A DNA stretch of 46,350 nt from Clostridiaceae bacterium. Lineage in GTDB: Bacteria > Bacillota > Clostridia > Lachnospirales > Lachnospiraceae. A program made the translations under genes and the position numbers. This document shows positions 24,066 through 31,714 of the stretch, in pieces; within the stretch, counting starts at the first letter, position 1, and each line of letters starts with the position of its first letter. Location of the stretch: positions 1-46,350 of the forward strand of contig CAJTGE010000040.1 of NCBI GenBank assembly GCA_910575795.1, given 5' to 3'. The notes under the pieces were generated by a model. It saw nothing but the letters and a program-made list of their open reading frames with translations, did not search any database and was not told the DNA's origin.

Positions 24066-26105
24066 TTACGTATAGAGAGCTTTTATTGAGTCAAGGTTGG
24101 CATCATCAATCAGTACCTCCCAGGGCCACCCGGGATGCTGTTTTCTGGCAGGAATCTTACCATTGGAGATACCGTAGTAGACCTTCCCGGTGGAAATACC
24201 CAGCAGACTGGCAGCTTCCGTGACAGAAATGCCCTGACGGTTTCTCTCATAAGGTCCGGAGATACCATGTTTATAACGGATCCATCTGACCCCGGAATAG
24301 GTAAATTCTTTTCCTTCTGGAGTAGCCAGGCCGGCTTGGTTTAAATGCTCTGCGATTTCGTGGTCATCCATATGGGAAGCCAGTTCATGGATAAGGGTAA
24401 CGGTGTCCTTTGTGTGCCGCCTGCGGTCAGCATAGGGAAGGGGCTTTGCTAAGAATAGTTGCTCACATTTTCCGCTGCGGAAACGGATACCTATTGAAAA
24501 GTCAGACTGCCTTTTTTCTGACAGGACGGTGACATCTTCAATTAAGATACGGATGATGCGTTTTTTCTCTTTTGGCGTAGAAGATGCCGCATTCCATATG
24601 TCCGGGATTTTCTGGGCAAGTTCCAGGATAGCCTGTTCTTCCTCTTTGGAAGGAACCCAGGATTTTTTTGAGCAGTATATGGCGTAATCCTGTTTGATTT
24701 TTTCCAGTTCCTTGAGTTTCTGATTCCAATTCGTTTCCAGGGAACGGACAACGAGCCGGTTTTCCGGATCGGCAAACATGAACTGCTTTTCTGCCCGGTC
24801 GGCTTCATACTGCGCACGCTCAATGGAGAGAAGCCATTGTTTATCAGACATCCTGTCAGCCTCACAAATACTGTGCATGACTTTCAGGGAGAGTTCCAGA
24901 CCTGAAGGTTCCATAATGGAAAGGATCTTCTCTGACACAGCCTGGTCAAGGACATCGGCGGGGACGGAGGAACAGGTTGCTTTATTACCGTGTTCCCAGC
25001 GGCCAACACATTCATACTGCGGCCGTATGCCGCCGGTTCCGGTATAACGGACTGTCATACGACGACCGCATTTGCCGCAGAGCAGGATCCCCGTAAGAAG
25101 GGCGGAACCTTTGCGGGCTGGTCCGCAACGCTGGGTGTTTGTCTGGTTGGAGGCAAGATATTTTTGGTTTTCTTCGAAATCATCCCAGGAGATATACGCC
25201 GGATGATGGTCAGGAATAAAAACCTTCCAGTCTTCCCGGTTTGGAAGCCGGATAGAATGATGCTCGAAGTGACCATCCGCATTAATGGTTTTATTGTCAC
25301 GATAACGGCCATAGACATACGCGCCTGCATAGGAAGGATTATGTATGGCTGTAAGGACACGGCTGTGTGTAAGTGTCCCCCAGGAAATTTTCCCATCCCA
25401 GGCACCGCCATAGGCACGCTTGGGAAAGGAGATGTGGTTTTCCGCAAAATAGCGGACAACACCATAAGCACTCCCCGAGGAACGGAACACCCTGAACAGG
25501 GTGGAAACGGCATGCCGTACTTCTTCATCCGGATCCATGACCGTCCTGCCATCCGGGTCATAAATATAGCCAACTGGGAGAGGGAAACGAAGTTCTCCCC
25601 TGGAAGCGGCATTTTCCTTGCCGCCGATCATACGGGCATGGAGGAAGTGGAGTTCGGCTTCGCCCATGGTTCCTTTCAGGCCAATCAGGAGCCGGTCGTT
25701 AAAATCAGACATGTCATAAATGCCATCCTCGTCAATGACAAGGGTGCCAAACAGGCTGCAAAGCTCAAGGAGCTTCATAAGGTCAGCTGAGGAGCGGGCA
25801 AGGCGTGATATCTCCAGTCCGAATACCGCACCGACTTCGCCCAGTGACACACTGGTCACGAGCTGGGTAAAGCCCGGGCGTCTGGATCTTCCGGATTCGG
25901 ATATGCCCAGATCCCCGTCGATGACGCGGATGTGTTCTTCCGGCCAGCCAAGTGACAGCGCCCTTTCTCTGAGGGCATACTGCCTCTGGGTGCTTTCCTG
26001 GTTGAAGCGGACCTGGGCCATCGTTGACTGGCGGACATAAATCAGGGCTTCCTTCATCAGATGTTCCGTCCGTACTTTGGACGGGATTGATGGATTCTGT
26101 TTCAT
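24066..26105 (-). CDS. Large serine recombinase, 679 aa
   Basis: Site-specific recombinase that integrates and excises the element. The catalytic Ser is S27 in LIYVRQSTMAQV, followed by DGDLGISESGRSRRPGF and EISRLARSSADLMKLLELCS of the resolvase domain, a recombinase domain (HNPSYAGAYVYGR, PDHHPAYISWDDFEENQKYL), a zinc ribbon (LCGKCGRRM, then a second pair in CVGRWEHGNKATC), a coiled coil, and a C-terminal helix-turn-helix (ISVTEAASLLGISTGKVYYG). Of two nearby ATGs, the one at 26105 sits seven bases after GGAGG. It overlaps a small upstream frame, so it may be translated by coupling. It appears intact. Confidence 0.92.
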   Translation of the reverse strand: MKQNPSIPSKVRTEHLMKEALIYVRQSTMAQVRFNQESTQRQYALRERALSLGWPEEHIRVIDGDLGISESGRSRRPGFTQLVTSVSLGEVGAVFGLEISRLARSSADLMKLLELCSLFGTLVIDEDGIYDMSDFNDRLLIGLKGTMGEAELHFLHARMIGGKENAASRGELRFPLPVGYIYDPDGRTVMDPDEEVRHAVSTLFRVFRSSGSAYGVVRYFAENHISFPKRAYGGAWDGKISWGTLTHSRVLTAIHNPSYAGAYVYGRYRDNKTINADGHFEHHSIRLPNREDWKVFIPDHHPAYISWDDFEENQKYLASNQTNTQRCGPARKGSALLTGILLCGKCGRRMTVRYTGTGGIRPQYECVGRWEHGNKATCSSVPADVLDQAVSEKILSIMEPSGLELSLKVMHSICEADRMSDKQWLLSIERAQYEADRAEKQFMFADPENRLVVRSLETNWNQKLKELEKIKQDYAIYCSKKSWVPSKEEEQAILELAQKIPDIWNAASSTPKEKKRIIRILIEDVTVLSEKRQSDFSIGIRFRSGKCEQLFLAKPLPYADRRRHTKDTVTLIHELASHMDDHEIAEHLNQAGLATPEGKEFTYSGVRWIRYKHGISGPYERNRQGISVTEAASLLGISTGKVYYGISNGKIPARKQHPGWPWEVLIDDANLDSIKALYT

Positions 26106-26220
26106 GTTCATCCTCCATTTCCGCTGAAAAGAAGGAGAGGAACAGGATAGATAATGCTGATATGAGATCTTGAGCGAGCCGGGAATCATTACCGGTCAGA
26201 TACATGAGAGTTGTTTTCAT
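26046..26220 (-). CDS. Possible short upstream frame overlapping the recombinase start
   Basis: ATG 26220 on the minus strand follows GAAAGGAGGAGGCTTTT, the strongest ribosome site in the element. The frame reads MKTTLMYLTGNDSRLAQDLI, then a hydrophobic SALSILFLSFF, and remains open past the recombinase start to 25783; I list only the first part, since the rest is in the shadow of the recombinase. It may be a real small protein, or only a device to bring ribosomes to the recombinase start. Confidence 0.35.
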
Positions 26221-26240
26221 AAAAGCCTCCTCCTTTCAGG

Positions 26241-26600
26241 CTAAAGGTCGATCTCTCTGCGCCGGAACAGTTCCAGATTGATGCAGCTAAGCTCTGTGAG
26301 CAGCGTGGTGATTTCCTCATAATCTTTTATGCATTGGGAAACGTTATCCTGATAAGATTTCGGGACAGAGTCAAGCTGGGTCTTCCCATTGTAATAAGAG
26401 GAAAGGTACAGGCTTTTGTGGCCTTCGCCAGTGGCACATCTGCAGTTTGGCTTGCCGCATTTAATGGATCTGGTGATCAGGGTAGCTCTTATGACATGAG
26501 TTGGATCTGGCATCCTATCAAGGAGTTCCTGACGGCGTGCTAAGAGAGTGTCAGTGGTTAGTGATTTGTATGGCCTTCTAATCTTATTAGTAGTATTCAT
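26241..26600 (-). CDS. DUF6788-family protein, 119 aa
   Basis: The centre reads TRSIKCGKPNCRCATGEGHK then LYLSSYYNGKTQLDSVPKSY, the conserved core of DUF6788 with three close Cys. Such proteins accompany large serine recombinases and may help DNA binding or directionality; the function is not proven. ATG 26600 lies only six bases after the -10 box TATAAT, so the mRNA is probably leaderless, since no ribosome site is present. The gene stands first behind this promoter and upstream of the recombinase. Confidence 0.75.
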   Translation of the reverse strand: MNTTNKIRRPYKSLTTDTLLARRQELLDRMPDPTHVIRATLITRSIKCGKPNCRCATGEGHKSLYLSSYYNGKTQLDSVPKSYQDNVSQCIKDYEEITTLLTELSCINLELFRRREIDL

Positions 26601-26648
26601 GATAAGATTATACCATAAGGTAAGGAAAAAGTCTACCTTATGGTATAA
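26601..26648 (-). promoter_or_regulatory. Promoter inside a 15-bp inverted repeat (recombinase operon)
   Basis: On the minus strand TAGACT (26635-26630) and TATAAT (26612-26607) are 17 bp apart, with TGG before the -10 (extended -10). The arms TTATACCATAAGGTA (26608-26622) and TACCTTATGGTATAA (26634-26648) are perfect and cover the -10 and the region before the -35. A dimeric repressor could bind there. Confidence 0.65.
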
Positions 26649-26657
26649 AAAATCTGA

Positions 26658-26942
26658 TTATTCATGAAGTAAACTGACGAGTTCAAGAAATGATTTAATG
26701 GAATCGTCAGTAAAGTAGGTTTCAGCAAAGGCATTCTGACTGGTATCCATGGTCCAGGATTCGGGAACAGAGAAAATATCATCCTCGGATTGGGGGGAGT
26801 ACCGCCTCTGGTCATCAACTTTCCTGATTTTGAGGATAGGGAAAGTCTGGCCGAACAGGGGATGGTATGGATGGAGGATGGTTGCTGTTCCTAAATCCTT
26901 GCTGTGATAAAGTGCATTTTGATGTGATTGTGCCGACAGTAG
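26658..26942 (-). CDS. DUF5372-family protein lacking a start codon in the integrated form
   Basis: From the right border of the element the minus strand reads an open frame ending in TAA at 26658: LSAQSHQNALYHSKDLGTAT, then ILHPYHPLFGQTFPILKIRK, then the Ser-Val-Pro-Glu-Ser-Trp-Thr motif. HPYHPLFGQ and VPESW are DUF5372 signatures, a small protein linked with DUF6788 and serine recombinases. No ATG, GTG or TTG is available in frame; the frame closes at TGA just outside the element. At the element's other end (minus strand, 23989-23991) an ATG with GGGAGGTGTGCAAT before it reads MKK and would join this frame in a circle, giving 96 aa. Confidence 0.7.
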   Translation of the reverse strand, partial: LLSAQSHQNALYHSKDLGTATILHPYHPLFGQTFPILKIRKVDDQRRYSPQSEDDIFSVPESWTMDTSQNAFAETYFTDDSIKSFLELVSLLHE

Positions 26943-28169
26943 TAGACCGTGTCATCCAACAGGCAGTCACACAAGAACTGCTCCCGCTGTTTGAACCGCA
27001 GTTTTCAGAGAACAGTTATGGATTCAGACCGGGGAAAAACCAGCACGGGGCATTAAAAGCCTGCAAGAAAAATGTGGATGAGGGATATGTGTATGTAGTA
27101 AGCATGGATCTGGAGAAATTCTTTGACACGGTGAACCACAGCAAGCTGATAGAAGTGCTGTCACGTACAATAAAAGATGGACGGGTAGTGTCACTGATAC
27201 ACAAATACCTGAACGCAGGAGTAATTCAAAACGGATTCTTTGAGAAAACGGAAGAAGGCGTGCCGCAGGGCGGGCCATTGAGTCCACTGTGTGGGAACAT
27301 AATGCTGAACGAGCTGGATAAAGAACTGGAAAGAAGGGGACACCGGTTTGTGAGGTATGCGGACGATGCGCTGATATTCTGCAAAAGCAGAAAGAGCGCA
27401 GAGCGGACGCTTAAGAACATCATTCCCTATATAGAAGAGGAACTGTACCTGAAAGTGAACCGAGCCAAAACAACAGTGTCACATGTAAGCAGGATAAAAT
27501 ATCTGGGATATGCATTTTACCGGAACAAAGGGAAATGCAGATTCCGGGTACATCCGAAAACGGTCAGGAAAATGAAAGACCGGATAAGGGAAATTACCCG
27601 GAAAAGCAAAGGATGGGGAAATGATTACCGGAGACAGAAACTAACGGAGTATGTCAGAGGATGGATAAATTATTACAAGCTTGCGGACATGAAGGGGCTG
27701 ATGGGAGAGACAGATGAATGGCTGCGCCGGAGAATCCGGGCAATATACTGGAAACAGTGGAAGAAAGTAAAAACGAGATACCGGAATCTGCGGGCATTGA
27801 AGTTAGAAGAGTGGCAGGTACATCAGATAGCCAACAGCCGAAAAGGATACTGGAGAACGGCGCAGATGTTAAATGTGGCGCTGACAAATAAAATAATAGC
27901 CCGACTGGGATATATATCCATGTTGGGCTATTATCTGAAAGTCTGTGAAAACTAGAGAACCGCCGTATACCGAACGGTACGTACGTGCGGTGTGGGAGGT
28001 CGGCTAATCAACTAATGGTTAGCCTCCTACCCGATCATCACGCCGTTAGGCGGGAGGGAGGGCGGGAAGAAGGCTTTTTACGGCTGACCGCACTCCGAGG
28101 CAAGCCACGAGGTTTTCGCGTGAAGATGCTTATAACGACTTTGATGCTGGAGCAGGAGCCAGGGCCTTT

Positions 28170-28290
28170 TGCGGATAAGGGAAATGGAAGCAGTTTTTCG
28201 TCTTGGGGGTGGTGTTCACGGGGAACACCCCTTAAAAACGCTATCCGCAAAAACCGCCGCCAAAAATATCAGCCATACTTAATGCAAAAG
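28170..28290 (+). promoter_or_regulatory. GCGGATAA box plus TTATCCGC/CATACT element, copy 5
   Basis: GCGGATAA at 28173, then CTATCCGC at 28241 and CATACT at 28274 (32 bp, the only copy with this spacing). GTGTTCACGGGGAACACC between the boxes is a further palindrome. The methyltransferase gene starts at 28406. Confidence 0.65.
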
Positions 28291-28405
28291 AACTGCCGCC
28301 ACAGCCGCCTGCTATCACTTTATCTGAATGATAGGACAGGACAGTTTCATCAGCCGGACGCAGGCTGGCGTGGACAGATACGGACAAGAGAAGGAGGCAT
28401 CACCA

Positions 28406-29806
28406 ATGATCAACGGGGAACTGATTATCGACTGTTTCGCCGGAGGAGGCGGGACAAGCGTAGGGATTGAGATGGCGACGGGGAGCAGCCCGGACATTGC
28501 GGTGAACCACTCCCCGGCCGCCGTCCGGATGCATGCAGCCAACCACCCGGCAACACAGCATTACTGCGAGGATATCTGGCGGCTCCGCATCACGCCGTCA
28601 GGCGGGAGGGATGACCCGGCGGCGGTATGCAATGGGAAACCGATAGCCCTGGCATGGTTCTCGCCGGACTGTACCCACTTTTCCAGGTCAAGGGGAGGGA
28701 AGCCAAAAAGCAAGGCTATCCGCGGCCTGGCATGGTCCGCCTGCCGGTGGGCCGCCCTCGTGTCACCTCGGGTCATTATCCTGGAGAACGTTGAAGAGTT
28801 CATGACATGGGGGCCGCTGAACCGCAGGCACCACCCGGTCCGGGCAAAGCAGGGAGCTACGTTCCGGAAGTTCATCTCCCAGATGGAGGGCCTAGGATAC
28901 ATAGTGGAATACCGGACACTCTCAGCGGCGGACTACGGGACGCCAACGGCAAGGAAACGGTTCTTCCTTATCGCAAGGCGGGACGGGAAGCCGATCATCT
29001 GGCCGGAGCCGACACATGGGCCGGCCGGCAGCCCGGAGGTCAAGGAAGGGAAGAGGCTCCCATACATAGGCGCACATACACAGGTTGATTTTTCGCTCCT
29101 ATGCCCATCTATCTTCGCTACGGCGGAAAGCATCCGGGAAAAGTACGGGATCCGGGCTACACGCCCCCTTGTGCCAAAGACACTCCAGCGGATCGCAAAA
29201 GGCATAGAGAAATTCGTTGCGGGAAATCCCGACCCGTTCCTGGTTCAGCTCACAGAAAACGGAAAATGCAGGGACAGCAAAGGGATGGAGGATGGGCTGT
29301 ATGCTGCCTTCATTGTCCAGCAGCAGGGCATGAGCGTTGGGAGCGACATCCGCAGCCCCTTAAATACGATCACGGCCGGCGGAATGGGCCATATGTACCT
29401 GGTAATGATCCACTTGCATCACGCCGATAGGCGGGAGGCCATGGCACGCCTGGAAGCGGCCGGGGCAGGACAGGGAGAAAAAAGGGGAGAGGGAGACGGA
29501 GAGCTGGACGGTGTATACAGGGGCAGCGGCATATTTCCCGAAACCGTGGAAATCCACGGTACCAGGTACCGCATTGCGGACATCGGCCTGCGCATCCTGG
29601 AGCCGAGGGAGCTGTATGGCTGCCAGGGGTTCCCAAAGGACTACATCATTGACCGGGACAGCTCCGGTAAGGCATACCCCAAGAGCGAGCAGGTGAGGAG
29701 ATGCGGGAATGCCGTATGCCCGCCTGTGCCAGAAGCGCTGATCCGCGCAAACCTGCCGGAACTCTGCGCAGGGGCCGGAAAGAAAGCGGCACAGCCAGCG
29801 GCATAA
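28406..29806 (+). CDS. C5 cytosine DNA methyltransferase, 466 aa
   Basis: ATG 28406 follows AGAAGGAGGCATCACCA. SAM-binding motif I is IIDCFAGGGGTSVGIE (residues 7-22). The catalytic Cys is C89 in WFSPDCTHFSRSRGGKP; Asp stands where most family members have Pro (PC), as in a plasmid/phage subgroup. Motif VI is ILENVEEF, motif VIII TARKRFFLIAR, and motif X GNAVCPP near the end. The target-recognition part lies at about 250-400. Two hairpin units of the dispersed GCATCACGC family lie inside the gene and encode RITPSGGRD and HHADRREA. No restriction enzyme is adjacent, so protection of the element or regulation is likely. Confidence 0.92.
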   Translation: MINGELIIDCFAGGGGTSVGIEMATGSSPDIAVNHSPAAVRMHAANHPATQHYCEDIWRLRITPSGGRDDPAAVCNGKPIALAWFSPDCTHFSRSRGGKPKSKAIRGLAWSACRWAALVSPRVIILENVEEFMTWGPLNRRHHPVRAKQGATFRKFISQMEGLGYIVEYRTLSAADYGTPTARKRFFLIARRDGKPIIWPEPTHGPAGSPEVKEGKRLPYIGAHTQVDFSLLCPSIFATAESIREKYGIRATRPLVPKTLQRIAKGIEKFVAGNPDPFLVQLTENGKCRDSKGMEDGLYAAFIVQQQGMSVGSDIRSPLNTITAGGMGHMYLVMIHLHHADRREAMARLEAAGAGQGEKRGEGDGELDGVYRGSGIFPETVEIHGTRYRIADIGLRILEPRELYGCQGFPKDYIIDRDSSGKAYPKSEQVRRCGNAVCPPVPEALIRANLPELCAGAGKKAAQPAA

Positions 29807-29832
29807 CCCTTCAGCAATTTTTTTTAAAACCG

Positions 29833-29880
29833 CTATCCGCAGAAACCATAGACAGAAAATATAAGACATACTTTCCGCAG
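29833..29880 (+). promoter_or_regulatory. TTATCCGC/CATACT element, copy 6 (before OB-fold genes)
   Basis: TATCCGC at 29834 and CATACT at 29867, 33 bp apart, with ATATAAGA before the -10-like box. Confidence 0.7.
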
Positions 29881-29971
29881 ATAGCCGGACGACACCAGTG
29901 CCGGGTCGGTATCGGGGCGGTTCCGGCATATATCCAGTGCCGCCAATATACAGAAGGGGGATTTTCCTATT

Positions 29972-30271
29972 ATGGAGAACACAGAGAACGTAGGGAATCC
30001 GGTCCACATCATCGGGGTCATCGCCTCGCCCCGCTGCCTGACCGACACTACAGAGGACGGTTCCTATTATAAGATATTCGTCCGCATCAGGGAGCCCGGA
30101 GGGGAGGAAGAGACTGTCCCAGTCATCGTGTCGGAAAGCTGCATGCCGAATGCGCCGGACATGACAGGCCGTATGGCTATGATAGACGGGGTGGTGCGGT
30201 TCCGGGCCGTATACGCAGACCGTTTCATCCTGGCAGATGGAGCTGCAGGCAACGGAGACAGCGGGCAGTAA
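29972..30271 (+). CDS. Single OB-fold-like protein, 99 aa, related to the next gene
   Basis: ATG 29972 follows AGAAGGGGGATTTTCCTATT. The sequence VHIIGVIASPRCLTDTTEDG, then YYKIFVRIREPGGEEETVPV, aligns with residues 9-65 of the next protein, including IVSESCMPNA against IVPESCLADT. It thus looks like a copy of that protein's N-terminal OB-fold without the SSB domain. It may bind single-stranded DNA or mask the larger protein. Both probably share one transcript. Confidence 0.7.
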   Translation: MENTENVGNPVHIIGVIASPRCLTDTTEDGSYYKIFVRIREPGGEEETVPVIVSESCMPNAPDMTGRMAMIDGVVRFRAVYADRFILADGAAGNGDSGQ

Positions 30272-30336
30272 GCACCAGGCACCAGGAAAATACACCAAGA
30301 CTATATTCAAATCATTTTACAAGGAGGATTTTTATC

Positions 30337-31104
30337 ATGGGAACAACAGAAGCTACGAAGAATTCAGCTTTTCTTACAGGGATTATCGCGTCACCCTATC
30401 ACCTTGCCTATACCACGCAGGACGGAACCTGTTACAAAGTATTCGTCAGTGTCCGGCGACTCAGCGGGGTTGAGGATGTCATCCGGGTCATCGTGCCGGA
30501 GAGCTGCCTGGCTGACACGGTTGACGCAACCGGGCGCCATGTCACAGTGAAGGGGACATACCAGTCCAGGAGTCGGTACGGGCGCGAGGAGAAGAAGCGC
30601 CACCTGGATCTGTTCGTGTACGCGGACGTGTTCACCTTTACAGATTTCGGCTCAGGCGCTGCAGATACCGCCGACGGCAGCACGGAAGGGGATGGCAAGA
30701 GCAGCAACACAGGCACGGATATCAACCATCTGGTCCTGGAAGGCTTCATCACAAAGGACACAATGTTCCGCACAACGCCAAAGGGAAAGAAGATCACAGA
30801 CTTCATGATGGCCGTCAACAGCCCGGACCCCAAGCACCCGAACTACATCCCATGCATCGCCTGGGGGAAGAACGCCTACTTGGCAGACACAATGACTAAG
30901 GAATACCATATCCGCATCGAAGGCAGGATCCAGAGCCGGGAGTATGACAAGATCCTGCGGGGGGATAACGGGGAAACCGTGGCACAGAAGCGCGTCGCTT
31001 ATGAGGTTTCCTGTTCTTCCCTGGAAATCCTGGAGACGGCTGAGGAAGCAAGGGGCCGCAGGCAGAGGGAGCGGGAAGAGAAAAAGAACGGGAATGCCGC
31101 ATAA
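30337..31104 (+). CDS. ssb: Two-domain single-stranded DNA-binding protein, 255 aa
   Basis: ATG 30337 follows ACAAGGAGGATTTTTATC. Residues 10-110 form a first OB-fold. After an Asp/Gly/Ser-rich linker (residues 110-130), residues 130-225 carry a typical SSB-like fold: HLVLEGFITKDTMFRTTPKG, then ITDFMMAVNS, then IPCIAWGKNAYLADTM. The C-terminus is basic and lacks the acidic tip usual in housekeeping SSB, so contacts with replication partners may differ. It probably coats single-stranded DNA during replication or transfer of the element. Confidence 0.8.
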   Translation: MGTTEATKNSAFLTGIIASPYHLAYTTQDGTCYKVFVSVRRLSGVEDVIRVIVPESCLADTVDATGRHVTVKGTYQSRSRYGREEKKRHLDLFVYADVFTFTDFGSGAADTADGSTEGDGKSSNTGTDINHLVLEGFITKDTMFRTTPKGKKITDFMMAVNSPDPKHPNYIPCIAWGKNAYLADTMTKEYHIRIEGRIQSREYDKILRGDNGETVAQKRVAYEVSCSSLEILETAEEARGRRQREREEKKNGNAA

Positions 31105-31181
31105 GCCGGCAAGCCCAGGAACTGGGGACGGGGACGGCAGAAACGAACGGCTATCACTGGGAAAGGAAAGAGTGTGGGAAA

Positions 31182-31526
31182 ATGAGTATGGTCAGTGGGC
31201 TGGTACAGAAACTGAGGGATCTGGCATCAGAGCATTACAGGGACGCAGATGAGACAGAAAGCACATTGCTTGAGGCTGCCGATGTGATAGAGGCCCTGTC
31301 TGCAAAACTGGCGGCGGTAAATATAAAGCGGTCGAACCAATACTATGGGGAAACCGGGATGATCAAGGTTGGCTGCGAGGTCAGGCAGGAACTGGTCGAA
31401 CAGCGCAATAAGGCTCTTGAATTAACCTGCAGGATGCCGCTGGAAGGCAATGAGGCCTGGCACGGGTATGTAAGCGGAGTCATGCAGACGCTTGGATTTC
31501 TGCTCGGCAATATTCAATATGGTTGA
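31182..31526 (+). CDS. Hypothetical protein, 114 aa
   Basis: ATG 31182 follows AAAGGAAAGAGTGTGGGAAA. The N-terminal half (LRDLASEHYRDADETESTLL, then EAADVIEALSAKL) is a helical segment common in small phage and plasmid proteins that mark ssDNA-binding operons; the rest contains two Cys and ends in a hydrophobic helix. No enzymatic motif. The stop TGA at 31524 overlaps the TTG start of the next gene, as expected for coupled translation. Confidence 0.65.
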   Translation: MSMVSGLVQKLRDLASEHYRDADETESTLLEAADVIEALSAKLAAVNIKRSNQYYGETGMIKVGCEVRQELVEQRNKALELTCRMPLEGNEAWHGYVSGVMQTLGFLLGNIQYG

Positions 31527-31681
31527 AAGAGACCACAGGACAGGAGCCGGAAAAGGCCTGCGCCAACTGCAGGCACTGGGAATCCTATACAGGGGCCTGC
31601 TGCAATGGGTACAGTGACCGGAGGGCCGATTTCGTGGACGGAGAGTTTGTATGCAAATGGCATGAGTTTGCAGAAAAATAA
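31523..31681 (+). CDS. Small Cys-rich protein, 52 aa, TTG start
   Basis: TTG at 31523 overlaps the stop of the gene before it. The product reads LKETTGQEPEKACANCRHWE, then SYTGACCNGYSDRRADFVDG, then EFVCKWHEFAEK. The CANCRHW, CC and VCKW pattern recurs in small clostridial proteins and suggests a zinc knuckle. Codon positions and the tight overlap support expression. Function unknown. Confidence 0.6.
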   Translation: MKETTGQEPEKACANCRHWESYTGACCNGYSDRRADFVDGEFVCKWHEFAEK

Positions 31682-31714
31682 GGGAATATCCAAGGGAAGG
31701 AGAAAAAAAAAATA

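Larger units (their letters stand above)
23984..26940 (-). mobile_element. Large serine-recombinase element (recombinase, DUF6788, DUF5372)
   Basis: All genes face left. The ends are defined by comparing the maturase halves: left border near ACGGT at 23979, right border near ACAGT at 26936, both encoding Thr-Val, so the crossover lies in this 5-bp core. The DUF5372, DUF6788, recombinase order is known from serine recombinase modules of Firmicutes. The end structure implies a circle with a start codon supplied across the junction (see findings). Confidence 0.8.
23586..27955 (+). pseudogene. ltrA: Group II intron maturase/reverse transcriptase, split into two parts
   Basis: The 5' part runs from ATG 23586 to about 23983: MNVTKDGYKDRQLHIEDYLQ, then LRKDNLNKAYKKVKSKKGKG, ending KVRKLGIPTV. 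The 3' part resumes at about 26937 with VDRVIQQAVTQELLPLFEPQ and continues through the RT core (SMDLEKFFDTVNHSKL, VPQGGPLSPL, YADDALIF) to the maturase domain and TAG at 27955. Joining after IPTV restores the usual GIPTVVDR. The interruption by the recombinase element inactivates the gene while integrated; precise excision would restore it. No endonuclease domain is visible at the C-terminus. Confidence 0.9.
23185..28035 (+). mobile_element. Group II intron, interrupted by a serine-recombinase element
   Basis: The 5' end GTGTGCCCGG and the first stem with CTAACGGGTGAAAGTCCCC are typical. The 3' end has domain V (GAACCGCCGTATACC-GAAC-GGTACGTACGTGCGG) and domain VI with a bulged A in CTAATCAACTAATGGTTAG, ending at about 28035. 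The host exon resumes with a hairpin unit of the dispersed GCATCACGC family. A 2.96-kb element sits inside the maturase gene. Insertion behind a terminator resembles group IIC behaviour; the class is not proven. Confidence 0.85.

Noticed and set aside
25783..26045. Rest of the frame that starts at 26220
   Set aside because: Fully inside the recombinase resolvase domain in another frame; composition is that of a shadow.
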